A DNA stretch of 64,000 nucleotides, taken from positions 33,501-97,500 of the forward strand of contig JAWQFJ010000637.1 in NCBI GenBank assembly GCA_034096865.1, written 5' to 3'. Made by a program: the position numbers and the translations under genes. The number at the start of each line of letters is the position of its first letter. Position 1 is the first letter of the stretch. This stretch comes from Theodoxus fluviatilis. Its lineage: Eukaryota > Mollusca > Gastropoda > Cycloneritida > Neritidae. Below the pieces are notes generated by a model. That model was not told where the DNA came from, made no database searches, and worked only from the letters and a program-made list of their open reading frames with translations. Positions 10,944-24,063 of this stretch are shown here, in pieces.

Positions 10944-12579
10944 AAAAACAACAACACTGACTCTGCATGCCTAGTATTCTGAAATGCAAATATGGCTTGG
11001 ATAATGTTACTAATGCTTTGACATATCATCCAGTTAACCTGAAGCTTTTCAGTTTCCTGAATAAAATCTCCAAAACACAATAACAATTCCCCTTTGTAAT
11101 ACAGTGAGACGTCTATGCATATTCATTACACATCAACGAAAATGCCTGCAGTAAAAGTGCAGGAACAGCAATTTACTGCAGACATGATGGCCGCCCTGCT
11201 AGGAAATGGTAATGGGCTTTTCTGATCTTCAAGGATTTCTGACATCGGCACCATGGCCCCGACATGGCATGCACTGTAAAGCCCAGGGGGAAACCTCTGG
11301 CCGGTCCACTAGGCTGTGAATAAGCCTTTGATCAGCTCAGACCAGCACGAGGCTAGTGGAGAAGGAGCAGAGGTGCAGAAAACCTGGTGAGCAGAAAGGG
11401 CCCAGTAAGAGAGTGTTCCACTCCAGTGACCCTGAATGACCTGGAGCAGGCCACCAGTCAATAGTAATCAATGCCAGCCATGCCACCAGCAGTCTAATGA
11501 ATGGGAGATGGGTCAGAAATGGGGAAAGTATGATTGGATATACATTAACCTCACACACTTCCATTTTCCCCCACAAAGCATGCCATCGAGAGTAGTTTTC
11601 TAGTTGAATTCTACAGAACTGCAGAGTTAAGCAGGCTGGTTCATTGCATGAACTCAGTGTCTGAGCTGAGCCAACCCCAATCAATGCAGTTGCTTCCACT
11701 GAATGAGAGCTTCAACCTTTTCAGATCCTTATTGATCCATAGTGAGACTGATGAATGATGCAACAAAGACGCTGAAAATTATGGATTGAAATCAGCACTG
11801 AGGAAATGAGGGATTAATTATGATGTTACCAAGAACCTCAAGAGAAATGCTGATTTCTGAACAAGTCTGCAAAACTACATTTATGGATAAAGCAAAGCTA
11901 TTCAGTACTGGAAAACTACAAGTTGGCTCACTGAGATCTATAAATCTCATTCTTCAAACAAAAGTTTGAATTGTGAATTTATCTATTAGAATAGTGGATG
12001 AAAGCAGTTTTCAGCTGGGAACTAAAGCACAATCTGCACTGCCAAAGCAGAGGCGACAATTCAAATAAAAGCAACAAAAAGACAGCAATAATGAATAATG
12101 TATGCAAAAGCTGCTTGGCTTTAATCAAGAGACTGTTTAAAAACAATGCTCTTTCAATATAATTCATTGTTTTCATGTAATGTGATATGTCTAACAGCGA
12201 GAAATAAGCAAAACAAATTGTAGTAATACTAGTAACCAATAAAATCACCGATTATGTGATATGGAAGATGCTTATCAGTGAGATGAGAAAATGTAGTTTT
12301 CATTTTCATTACTTTACATATGATGACCTTTTTTAAAATCACATTTCAAAATATAACGAACTATATTGTTTGCAGTGCACAATTTTCCCATTTAGGAAAG
12401 ATAATTTTAATACAAAATTTAAAAAAAGTTGTTTTGAATATTGGAGAAATTCCACACAAAAGACAAATTTGCTTGGGTGCAAAACACAAGGTATTCGTGG
12501 TTTATAATATGCATTTATGTGGAGTTGTGTGATGGCAGATGTAAGGGGAAGGAGAGAACAGAAGCAGGAATACCTTGAT
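10944..12579. other. No recognised feature
   Basis: Moderately AT-rich unique sequence. A minus-strand open frame at 11337-11699 resembles no protein family known to me. Confidence 0.4.
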
Positions 12580-15500
12580 AGACAGGCTGACAGGCAGGCA
12601 AATAGGCAGTAAGACAGACAGGGAGGCAGGCAGGCAAATAGACAGCAAGACAGGGAGGTAGGCAGACAAACAGACAGCAAGACAGGGAGGTAGGCAGACA
12701 AACAGACAGCAAGACAGGGAGGCAGGCAGGCAGGCAAATAGACAGCAAGACAGGGAGGTAGGCAGACAAACAGACAGCAAGACAGGGAGGTAGGCAGACA
12801 AACAGACAGCAAGACAGGGAGGTAGGCAGACAAACAGACAGCAAGACAGGGAGGCAGGCAGGCAGGCAAATAGACAGCAAGAAAGGGTGGCAGGCAGACA
12901 AACAGACAGTAAGACAGGGAGGTAGGCAGACAAACAGACAACAAGACAGGGAGGTAGGCAGACAAATAGACAGCAAGACAGGGAGGCAGGCAGGCAAATA
13001 GACAGCAAGACAGGGAGGTAGGCAGACAAACAGACAGCAAGACAGGGAGGTAGGCAGACAAATAGACAGCAAGACAGGGAGGCAGGCAGGCAGGCAAATA
13101 GACAGCAAGAAAGGGAGGCAGGCAGACAAATAGACAGCAAGACAGGGAGGTAGGCAGGCAAATAGACAGCAAGACAGGGAGGTAGGCAGGCAAATAGACA
13201 GCAAGACAGGGAGGTAGGCAGGCAAATAGACAGCAAGAAATTGAGGTAGGCAGACAAACAGACAGCAAGAAACTGAGGTAGGCAGGCAAACAGACAGCAA
13301 GACAGGGAGGTAGGCAGACAAATAGACAGCAAAAAAGGGAGGCAGGCAGGCAAATAGACAGCAAGACAGGGAGGTAGGCAGACAAATAGACAGCAAGACA
13401 TGGAGGTAGGCAGGCAAATAGACAGCAAGACAGGGAGGTAGGCAGGCAAACAGACAGCAAGACAGGGAGGTAGGCAGGCAAATAGACAGCAAGACAGGGA
13501 GGTAGGCAGGCAAATAGACAGCAAGACAGGGAGGCAGGCAGACAAAACAGACAGCAAGACAGGGAGGCAGGCAGGCAGGCAAATAGACAGCAAGACAGGG
13601 AGGTAGGCAGGCAAATAGACAGCAAGACAGGGAGGTAGGCAGGCAAACAGACAGCAAGACAGGGAGGCAGGCAGGCAGGCAAATAGACAGCAAGACAGGG
13701 AGGTAGGCAGGCAAATAGACAGCAAGACAGGGAGGCAGGCAGGCAAATAGACAGCAAGACATGGAGGTAGGCAGGCAAATAGACAGCAAGACAGGGAGGT
13801 AGGCAGGCAAACAGACAGCAAGACAGGGAGGTAGGCAGGCAAATAGACAGCAAGACAGGGAGGTAGGCAGGCAAATAGACAGCAAGACAGGGAGGTAGGC
13901 TGGCAAATAGACAGCAAGACAGGGAGGCAGGCAGGCAAACAGACAGCAAGACAGGGAGGTAGGCAGACAAACAGACAGCAAGACAGGGAGGCAGGCAGAC
14001 AAACAGACAGCAAGACAAGGAGGTAGGCAGGCAAACAGACAGCAAGACAGGGAGGTAGGCAGGCAAATAGACAGCAAGACAGGGAGGTAGGCAGGCAAAT
14101 AGACAGCAAGACAGGGAGGTAGGCAGGCAAACAGACAGCAAGAAACTGAGGTAGGCAGGCAAACAGACAGCAAGAAAGGGAGGTAGGCAGGCAAATAGAC
14201 AGCAAGACAGGGAGGTAGGCAGGCAAATAGACAGCAAGACAGGGAGGTAGGCAGGCAAACAGACAGCAAGAAACTGAGGTAGGCAGGCAAACAGACAGCA
14301 AGACAGGGAGGTAGGCAGGCAAATAGACAACAAGAAAGGAAGGTAGGCAGACAAATAGGCAGCAAGTCAGGGAGGCAGGCAGACAAACAGACAGCAAGAC
14401 AGGGAGGTAGGCAGCCAAACAGACAGCAAGACAGGGAGGTAGGCAGGCAGGTAAATAGGCAACAAGAAAGGGAGGTAGGCAGGCAGGCAAATAGACAACA
14501 AGACAGGGAGGTAGGCAGGCAGGCAAATAGACAGCAAGACAGGGAGGTAGGCAGGCAGGCAAATAGACAGCAAGACAGGGCGGTAGGCAGACAAACAGAC
14601 AGCAAGACAGGGAGGCAGGCAGACAAACAGACAGCAAGACAGGGAGGCAGGCAGACAAACAGACAGCAAGTCAGGGAGGCAGGCAGACAAACAGACAGCA
14701 AGTCAGGGAGGTAGGCAGGCAAACAGACAGCAAGACAGGGAGGCAGGCAGACAAACAGACAGCAAGACAGGGAGGTAGGCAGACAAAACAGACAGCAAGA
14801 CAGGGAGGTAGGCAGACAAACAGACAGCAAGACAGGGAGGCAGGCAGACAAACAGACAGCAAGACATGGAGGTAGGCAGGCAAATAGACAGCAAGACAGG
14901 GAGGTAGGCAGGCAAACAGACAGCAAGACAGGGAGGTAGGCAGGCAAATAGACAGCAAGACAGGGAGGTAGGCAGGCAAATAGACAGCAAGACAGGGAGG
15001 TAGCAGGCAAATAGACAGCAAGACAGGGAGGCAGACAGGCAAACAGACAGCAAGACAGGGAGGTAGGCAGACAAACAGACAGTAAGACAGGGAGGCAGGC
15101 AGACAAACAGACAACAAGACAGGGAGGTAGGCAGGCAAATAGACAGCAAGACAGGGAGGTAGGCAGACAAACAGACAGCAAGACAGGGAGGTAGGCAGGC
15201 AAATAGACAGCAAGACAGGGAGGCAGGCAGGCAAATAGACAGCAAGACAGGGAGGCAGGCAAACAGACAGCAAGAAAGGGAGGCAGGCAGGCAAATAGAC
15301 AGCAAGACAGGGAGGCAGGCAGGCAAATAGACAGCAAGACAGGGAGGTAGGCAGACAAACAGACAGCAAGACAGTGAGGTAGGCAGGCAAATAGACAGCA
15401 AGACAGGGAGGTAGGCAGGCAAACAGACAGCAAGAAAGGGAGGTAGGCAGGCAAATAGACAGCAAGACAGGGAGGTAGGCAGGCAAATAGACAGCCAGAC

Positions 15501-16440
15501 AGGGAGGTAGGCAGACAAACAGACAACAAGACAGGGAGGTAGGCAGGCAAATAGACAGCAAGACAGGGAGGTAGGCAGGCAAACAGACAGCAAGAAAGGG
15601 AGGTAGGCAGGCAAATAGACAGCAAGACAGGGAGGTAGGCAGGCAAATAGACAGCAAGACAGGGAGGTAGGCAGGCAAACAGACAGCAAGAAAGGGAGGT
15701 AGGCAGGCAAATAGACAACAAGACAGGGAGGTAGGGAGGCAAATAGACAGCAAGAAAGGGAGGTAGGCAGGCAAACAGACAGCAAGAAACTGAGATAGGC
15801 ATACAAATAGACAGCAAGACAGGGAGGTAGGCAGACAGACCGCAAGACAGGGAGGTAGGCAGGCAAACAGACAGCAAGAAACTGGGGTAGGCAGACAAAT
15901 AGACAGCAAGACAGGGAGGTAGGCAGGCAAATAGACAGCAAGACAGGGAGGTAGGCAGGCAAATAGACAGCAAGAAAGGGAGGTAGGCAGACAAATAGAC
16001 AGCAAGAAAGGGAGGTAGGCAGACAAATAGACAGCAAGAAAGGGAGGTAGGCAGGCAAATAGACAGCAAGACAGGGAGGTAGGCAGACAAATAGACAGCA
16101 AGACAGGGAGGTAGGCAGGCAAATAGACAGCAAGAAAGGGAGGTAGGCAGGCAGGCAAATAGACAACAAGACAGGGATGTAGGCAGGCAGGCAAATGGAC
16201 AACAAGAAAGGGAGGTAGGCAGGCAAATAGACAACAAGACAGGGACGTAGGCGGGCAAATAGACAGCAAGAAAGGGAGGTAGGCAGGCAGGCAAATAGAC
16301 AACAAGAAAGGGAGGCAGGCAGGCAGGCAAATAGACAACAAGACAGGGAGGTAGGCAGACAAATAGACAGCAAGACAGGGAGGTAGGCAGGCAAATATAC
16401 AGCAAGAAAGGGAGGTAGGAAGGCAGGCTTATAGGCAGCA
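12580..16440. repeat. 3.9-kb satellite-like array, 32-bp unit of eight tetramers
   Basis: About 120 units, each made of eight tetramers such as GGCA, GACA, GGTA, AATA, GCAA and GGGA. Units differ by fixed alternatives (GGCAAATA against GACAAACA, GGTAGG against GGCAGG, CAGGGA against AAGGGA or AACTGA). Occasional +4 slips give 36-bp units. No stop occurs in any minus-strand frame of the unit, so three overlapping frames of up to 1341 codons run through it. Read in any one frame the peptide repeats every 32 residues. It is not a gene. Confidence 0.95.
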
Positions 16441-18060
16441 AGACAGGCAGGGAGGCAGGAACACAGGGAAGTAGAACACAGGCAGACAGGCAGGAAGCAG
16501 GCAGGAGGGCACATAAACAGACAGGCAGAGAGGCAGACAACTACGGAGGCAGGGAGAAAGAAAGTGTGACATGCATACATGCTGGCAGACAGAAAAACAG
16601 ACTGACTAACTGTCATGCGGGCAGCAAGGCAGGCAAGAGAAAAGATAGGAAGACTGACAGGAATGCAGTCAAACTCATAAGGTAGTAGGAAGGGTAGAAA
16701 ACAGAAAGTGACAGAGACAGAAAAGGGTAATTTAAAGACCAAATCAAGTCTGCAAGTTGTGCATATTGAATAATTGATCAGGCAAAAACCACAGTATAGT
16801 GATGCACGGCAAGCTCACAAGTGCTTCTTTCTATGCTTACACACATTGAATTCACTGTACTCATTGTCACAATGACTCTGACTTATCAAAATTTAAAGGT
16901 TAATGCAAAGAGTAAAATGTTAGTGGAATGAAGTCCAACCAAAACTATTGCAATGAATTAATACATGTTTAGAGTGAACTGGTTTAGTAGACATCTCATT
17001 CTGTCATATGCAAATGATTACTGCATTCCTCACAAAACTGTGATACCTTTGTCTTTGTCATCTTGATTATTCGACCTTTTGATAGTATTATGCTTGGGTG
17101 AGCCCTTATCTCTTTCACAAAGGTCTCCAGTAACCATCTGTGATCATAAGACAATGTTGTAAAACTAAGGGCAATATGAAATGGTGAATTTTAAAATGAA
17201 AATAATATGATGTGAAGAAAAGATGGAGATAACCATCTCTCCACTTTTCCTTCTTGACATATTGTGATGTCTTAGATTTAAATGTACAGACAAGTCCAAG
17301 TGGCTCACAAGTGCACATATGTACACTTAAATTCTTTCTGCTCATCTTGAAGTGATTACAGGATGACCTTTAGGATAAACACAGTAATTGAGTAAACCTT
17401 TAAACATAATCAATGGTCTGAGACAGGTCTTTCATTTATGATTTATCACTATGTAAATTATCGACAGGTTCAATCTGACAATCATTTAAACGTAAACATG
17501 GTTGCACATAATTGTAACACAATGTACTTCTGAAGAACAATTCCATTTCACAATGAATTGAAATACATCCATGTTTGACAGCTTGCGCCTTGAAGAATGA
17601 AATGCGTTCAGCTGCAAGCAAAGCTTGAGCAACCTTATGTCACGCCAGCAACAACACTACGCGCGTAAGGACAACGATCCGTGGTCGGATGATATATGAG
17701 GGCAAGAAATTGGCATTGTACACAGTGGTGAAAATATTATGATGTGTGTACCCAGATAGGATGTAATATAAATCTTGGCGCCCACTCCAGCCAGTGGTAA
17801 GAGGGAGAGTCAACAGCGCTAAATGGCAGGCCTGTGCATGCCAACCCTATTCACGAGCGCTCGTCCAAATCCTCTGTAACTTTCTCTTCATGCAAAAGGA
17901 TCCACAAAAGGTTGGCAATAATAAACAGAAGACGTTGTGAATTACCTGTAGCACAGACATCACCGATCTCCTGTGTTTGGCATCAGGTTAAAGTTGCAGC
18001 CTGTGGCATCCCGAAAAGTTGAACTTGAAGCAGGCGGGCTTTCCCCCACTGCTCGCGTCC
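16441..18060. other. No recognised feature
   Basis: The array decays into degenerate GGCA-type tetramers up to about 16700, then AT-rich unique sequence follows. No coding similarity. Confidence 0.4.
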
Positions 18061-18078
18061 CCAGCAGCTAAGTGCTAG

Positions 18079-18089
18079 CGCATGCGCAT
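18079..18089. promoter_or_regulatory. NRF-1-like palindrome in a possible 5' region
   Basis: GCGCATGCGCA is one base short of the full palindromic NRF-1 site, a motif common in animal TATA-less promoters. It lies in a locally GC-richer stretch (18.0-18.2 kb) about 3 kb upstream of the first coding exon of the Kelch-like gene on the + strand. It is also upstream of the minus-strand CH gene, so a divergent promoter is possible. I see no TATA box. Confidence 0.35.
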
Positions 18090-18259
18090 TGACATTCTCC
18101 TCGCTGTTCCGCTTCCTGCTTGTAACTTGTTGACAAGCGATATGCTGTTGGTTCATCCGAAGCGGTAGCGGTATTGACTCTGAAACCAGCCACTGCAGTA
18201 TTATTTCAGTGGCCTCAGACATGAGAAGATATCCATAACGGAAAGGCAAGGCAACCATT

Positions 18260-19320
18260 TAAATTTTAACAAAGAATAGTGGGTTATAATTTTCTCTGTC
18301 GCATGCATACCGAACGTGAACTCAGTGTAGTGTACTGTAGTGTGGGATCCGCGATTAGCAGACAACTCTGTTGCATTCACACCTGTATGTCACGATGTGC
18401 ACACAGCAGCTATGTTATAAGGCACCAGTCTCTTTTTGGTTCTTATGAATGATGCCGTGAAATTTTAAATAGAATCAAGCTCAAAATCTGCGTCTCTGCC
18501 TGCAGTATGAGGAACCAGTGCCGAACGCCGTGATTCATTAATTGATTCAGAAGCTGAGGTGAGATACTGTCGCTATTTTATGGTACTGAAATTATTCCTC
18601 TGCAAGTCGAAGCTCCAAAGGTCTGTCAACAACCGTTGAATCACATCTTAAGTGCCTAAATGTGTATAAAATACCATGTTACTTAGACGATTCTTCCAAA
18701 TTTGGGCTTCCTGTGACGTGTATAATGCCGTATGCATTTGTTCCTGCGAGATAAACTACCTGTAGTGTAATGTTGGCAGCAGTTTACTGGGCATTAAAAT
18801 GGAAAACTTTCGCCTGTTGAACGTAAGGAAGAAGACGCAGGTTTCTGGCAGACTGCCCATGCTGCTGCAGTTCCAGGGAGTGGAGAATGAAACATGATTC
18901 ACCACTTGCTGATAAAAAAGACTCGCCAAATATTTCGCATGTGTTCATTCGGAACGAAGAGCAGAAAACTTTCAGGAGGATGTTACGTGGTGATAACCGC
19001 TTTGGTATGTCAATTTCATTTGACAGTTGTAAATCTTGATGATGGAGTAGGATGTGTTCAGGTTAACTCTGCTGTGATGTAATTCTTCCTCTTGCACATG
19101 TGGTATTGCAGAAATGTTCCACCAGGCGAAGGAGAAAGCGCAGGCAGACTGCAGCTGACAGCTTCGATAGTGCCACCACTGCATAGTTTTGCAGCAGCAT
19201 CTGTGAACCTCACTGAAAAGAAAACACTTGTTATCAATGAGTGAGTAAACATTTACACTGTTTCTGCAGATCTTGGCTTCTGCTGAGTGGGCTTGTTGTA
19301 GGCTCTTTCATTATGTGTGA
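18260..19320 (+). other. Possible 5' untranslated exon region of the Kelch-like gene
   Basis: A non-coding first exon is expected because the first coding exon has an acceptor (TTTCCAG at 21107-21113) upstream of its ATG. Donor-like sites such as GAG/GTGAGA near 18558 and TTG/GTATGT near 19003 occur here. I cannot choose between them. Confidence 0.25.
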
Positions 19321-19489
19321 ATATGTGTGTGTATAAGTGTGTGTGTGTGTGTGTGTGTGCATGTGTGTTTGTGCATGCATGCATGCATGTGTGTATGTGC
19401 ATGTGGGTGCTCACACAGTGTGTTGCTTATGTGTTCATGAATAAGTACATGAGAATCAGCATAGAGTATAATGTAGATAGCTGTTTCTT

Positions 19490-19556
<67 letters not shown>

Positions 19557-19729
19557 ATGTTTATTTGAATGGATGTGCAAGAACATGTGTGTTTGTGTGA
19601 AGGTGTCTACCTGCTTCAGTGTATGTGCATATGTGCCTGTGTAAATGTGTGCATGTGTGGCATATGCATGGGCATGCATGTGTGTATGTGTGTACATGTG
19701 TATGTGTGCATAATCGTGTGTGTGTGTGT

Positions 19730-19792
<63 letters not shown>

Positions 19793-19796
19793 CAAA
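19321..19796. repeat. (GT)n microsatellite blocks
   Basis: Several GT runs (19338-19358, 19495-19554, 19717-19791) separated by degenerate GTGCAT steps. Confidence 0.95.
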
Positions 19797-21113
19797 CTAC
19801 CTTAGTTTTAGCCGGGTAGAGACAGCAAGTAGAGAAATATTTCTTTCGTTGAATCAATATCTATGTTTAGCTTTACTCTCTTTTATGAATTTTTAACTTC
19901 ATCATTCTCTTCTTTTTAACTTATCCTTGCTTTATATTTTAACACCACATTTATGTAATCAGCTGTCTTGTTTATAACACTGTATGTAGGATGATTTAAG
20001 AATAATTTTGTAGATTTATCTCATTGATCAGCTGCATGGGATGAATGTAGACAGTTTGTTTGTCTCTAAACATATTCATGAGTGCCTTCATATTACCAAG
20101 ATAAATCATTAGCTCAGCACCATTCATGAAACTAGCTGCTTTTATGACTGATGTCTGATTTTCTTTTGTGTTTGATATTATTTTTTTCATCTCTTGAAAC
20201 ATTCATTTCATCATGATTTGCAAATATAAACTGTGATACACTTGAAACACACACACGCACGCATGCTCGCACACACACGCACAAGCACACACGTGCATGC
20301 ATGCACTAGCACATGCGTGCATGCACGCATGCGCGCACACACACATACACATACATACACAGAGAAATTGTCAGGTTCTGATCCCTTAATGTATGATTGT
20401 AAATGATTTATTGGCATTACACCATGAATTATTATACTTGGTGGACATATACAATGCATCTACCCCTCTGCATGGCTGTTAACAGTGGTTCAATCTCTGT
20501 GCTGTGCCAAAGCAAAACAAAATTATTTACAGGAATGTCCCTTCCCTTCCATCTTGTCTAAAAAATAGTTTTAGGAAGAATAAAGTGTTTTGGGTGTAGC
20601 CCTTCCTCAGTCTGACAAACAGCAATAAAGTGTTTTGGGTGTAGCCCTTCCTCAGTCGGACAAACAGCAAAAGTGAGAGTCAATAAATAGGCAAGAGCCG
20701 TAAAGAGTTGTTCTGTGATAAGAGAGTGTTGACGAATGAACTACAGTTGCTGCAGATGCACGTGCAGCTGCATGCAAAACAAGATAATGATGAGTAAAGT
20801 AAAAGCTCATCTTTACACTGGTCTACCCTTGTTATTCCTTTTCCTTGATTGCTCTTGTTGGCATGCAGTAATCATGTGTTGATGAAACCCTGTCTAATCA
20901 TGAGTAGTTTTGGTCAAGGAAGCAGAACAGCATGGTATGGTGCAAGGTAGAGCTCAGTGGAATTTATCCGATGGGACTGGGAAAAAGTTTGGCTGTAGTG
21001 TAACCCTATGGTGATAGAGCCTTAGTGTTTGGCACCATTTTCCCATTTGTTTACCTGAAGTGCTTACCTGAGATGCTGCCCAAAGCTTGCATTGTGGTGT
21101 GTTTACTTTCCAG
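19797..21113. other. Intron-like sequence with short repeats
   Basis: It holds a CA/TGCA microsatellite at 20247-20356 and a 46-bp tandem duplication at 20579-20669 beginning AATAAAGTGTTTTGGG. Nothing coding is recognised. Confidence 0.6.
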
Positions 21114-21136
21114 GTGCCGATAGAGCTTGCCGGGGG

Positions 21137-21237
21137 ATGGATGTGCGGCCAAAGATTTTGTCAGGTCGTGACCGCCCAGCATACAAACACCCACAACACA
21201 CTCAGAAAGCCTTTGAATGTTTGAACGACATGAGGAG
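21137..21237 (+). CDS. KLHL3: KLHL exon 1 (coding): N-terminus and start of BTB
   Basis: Residues 1-34, ending [10 protein letters not shown]. The exon itself starts at 21114 after TTTCCAG. The frame is open across that acceptor, so an upstream in-frame start cannot be excluded. Donor is AG/GTATGT. Confidence 0.85.
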
Positions 21238-21700
21238 GTATGTTTACAGTAATAGCAGTAAGAAAATATGCATATTAAATGCAACATGCTACTTCTATGG
21301 TGTATTTGTTTAGGAATCGGACTGTTCAGTTGCAGATTATGTGAGTGGTTGTCTGTTGTAAAATGTCTTGAAGGGGAACGTGTTAACTGTATAATTGTAC
21401 AGGCTGCTTAACTCAAGTGGCGATCACTTAACTTCCATGGTTCACTTTCATGGTTTTAGGAGAGTGTCAAAGTCAGAAAGTTGGTGATTCATTCTTTTAA
21501 AGTCCCTTTATATCTACTGTTCAGAGGAAAGTTGGGGGGAGTCAAGTAGGAGAGATGTCTATGTGTGGAGTTCCTATGTTACATGTGTGTGTTTGCCTGC
21601 TTGGCTTTGTGTGGGTGGATCAGTATTTTGGATTTGTTCTCAGGTCTAGAGACACCAATGTCTTCCTTGAAAATTGAAAGGCCTTCATGCTCTGTGTGTG

Positions 21701-21761
<61 letters not shown>

Positions 21762-21821
21762 TAGTGTGTGTGTGTTAGTGTGTTAGTGTGTGTGTGTGTG
21801 ACCTGTGTGTGTGTGTGTGCC

Positions 21822-21864
<43 letters not shown>

Positions 21865-23913
21865 CATGTGCAATCTGTGAATGGTTGGAAGGCATAGAAA
21901 CTAGCAGAAAATGATGTGGCAGTCTCATTGTTAACACTCACAGCTGGCATGTGGGTTTCTCTGTGTAACTGCTACTACTGGTGCCCATTGCGCATAGGTC
22001 ATGTTGTGACAAGGTAAGAAAATGTCCCAAATAGGAAAATGTGTTAAATGTGTAGGGTAGTCATTAGAAAACGTCTCATTGCAGCCAAGGCCTGCTGTGC
22101 GATGTGATTCTGGTGGTGGAGTCGACAGAGATTTCTGCACACAAGGCAGTGCTGGCTGCAGGCAGCCAATACTTCTACGCCATGTTCACTGGGGAGATGG
22201 CCGAGTCCAAGGCAGACCGCATCACGCTGCAGGGCATCGACGCCAGTGCCCTGGCTCTCCTTGTCAACTTCCTCTACACTGCAGAGATCCAGGTCACCGA
22301 GGAAAATGTTCAGGTAATTTTCATCAGTTTAGGTGATGAAGTCTATTATTTGGTGCTGATTACGGTCATGGTAATAGACGTGCTATGAGTAATGAATTAT
22401 GATAATAGTGAATATTTGATGAGTGTCTCAAAAGTTTGCATTTTATTATGTTGATTCCACAGTTTTTCTAGTGAATTTGTATCCTTATGTTTACAGTCTA
22501 TATGTACTTTTTTATCACACCATAATCATGAACTTTTTGTGCATCTGGAAAGAATTGGCAATAATAATTATAATAATCACATCTGCTTCCATGCAGCCAA
22601 CAAGCAAGCAAACAAAGTAAGATTTGAACACTTTTGCTGATAGGAATCTTAAGCTTCTCAGGATCTTACCCCTGTGGGTTTGGGGTAAGAATTGACCCAC
22701 CGCATCTCCCTACGCGATTCGTAAGAGGCAAATAACTAGGGACACCGTGACTGGATTACGTTTACTCTCAACTGTTCTGGTGATCTTCTTGCTTGATGGC
22801 CTTACATAGCCTACAAAGGCTGATAGGCCGTAAAACACTATCCACTCACCCACCTTCTCAGGATCTAGAGATACATTAGGACAGGACTGTACTTACATGT
22901 TTGTTTAACCTACTGTCCCCAAGTATGCAGTATATTTCATATCAGTATGAAAATCAGCATTGCTGTATTCCTTGCTGCAGACTCTGCTGCCAGCTGCCAA
23001 CATCCTGCAGATGACAGAAGTGCGGGATGCTTGCTGCAACTTCCTGCAAGCGCAGCTTCATCCCTCAAACTGTCTTGGCATCCGAGACTTTGCTGACGTC
23101 CATGCCTGCACCGACCTCATGAATTATGCACAGACCTTCACTGAACAGCACTTCACGTAAGCATGAAAGTGCAGAATCTCCTAGAACAGCACGTGAATGT
23201 GAAGCCAGCCATCTAGCTTGTTTTTGTCTCGTATCTCCCTCATTGTTGTTTTGCCTCTGCCCTTGTGCTTTCTGGAGCTACTTCATTGGGTTACCCCCTC
23301 CAACAAAAAGTTGTGGTTGCAGTAACCTGAACAACCCGATTTTGTTCCGCTGACACACAACTTTTATTTTTAATCATGAAAATAAGAAGAAAAGAAAAAA
23401 AGAGAGAAAAAAGTAAAAGAAATAACTGCATGCTGATTCTTCTTCCCTGCCTTATGAAAACTCAGGGAATCCACTATTTAAGTAAAAAAGCGTTTTCAGC
23501 AAAAGAGAAATATTGATTTATTTTCTGATGAGTGTAATTAGAAAATAAAAATTTCAAGCCAACCTGCTGACCCTATTTCTTTAGCCCATGTTACCTTAAG
23601 CACAACTTTAATTTTAGTCTTCAAAGCTGGGATCAAGAGGCACCCACAGATCATGATGAATGTTTTCTTTGAATGCTGGAGGCAACTAAAGCATTGTCAG
23701 AAGACTCTCTGATGGAGTAAATGAGGTGTTTGGAAACCATGTGTTGAGTGAGTGATGAATCTCATGCACCCTTCTTTGTTAGAGTGGACCAAGTTAGAGT
23801 GGACCAAGTTAGAGTGGACCAAGTTAGAGTGGACCAAGTGCACTGGCCTCAAAGCTTACAATGTGTAGTTGCAGACTTGTGCTTTTTAGCACTTTGCTTA
23901 ATTCCACAACACT

Positions 23914-23962
<49 letters not shown>

Positions 23963-23997
23963 CGAGAGAGAGAGATAGATAGATAGAGAGAGAGAGA

Positions 23998-24063
<66 letters not shown>

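Noticed and set aside
12515..16540. Minus-strand open frames of 1341, 718, 679, 671 and 563 codons rich in Leu, Cys and Pro
   Set aside because: They overlap in all three frames and simply translate the 32-bp tandem array, whose unit lacks stops. The peptide repeats every 32 residues, as expected from a 32-bp unit. No start context, domain or codon bias.
17983..18258. 91-codon minus-strand frame in the GC-richer region
   Set aside because: No recognisable domain. It overlaps the putative promoter and lacks a convincing splice donor in phase with the CH exons.
18799..18900. Alternative first coding exon starting MENFRLL for the KLHL gene
   Set aside because: Its donor-like GTAAGG would enter the next exon in the wrong phase for the BTB frame, and no in-frame alternative donor was found.
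22079..22336. 85-codon plus-strand frame beginning [10 protein letters not shown]
   Set aside because: Out-of-frame reading of KLHL exon 2; the BTB frame is the overlapping one.
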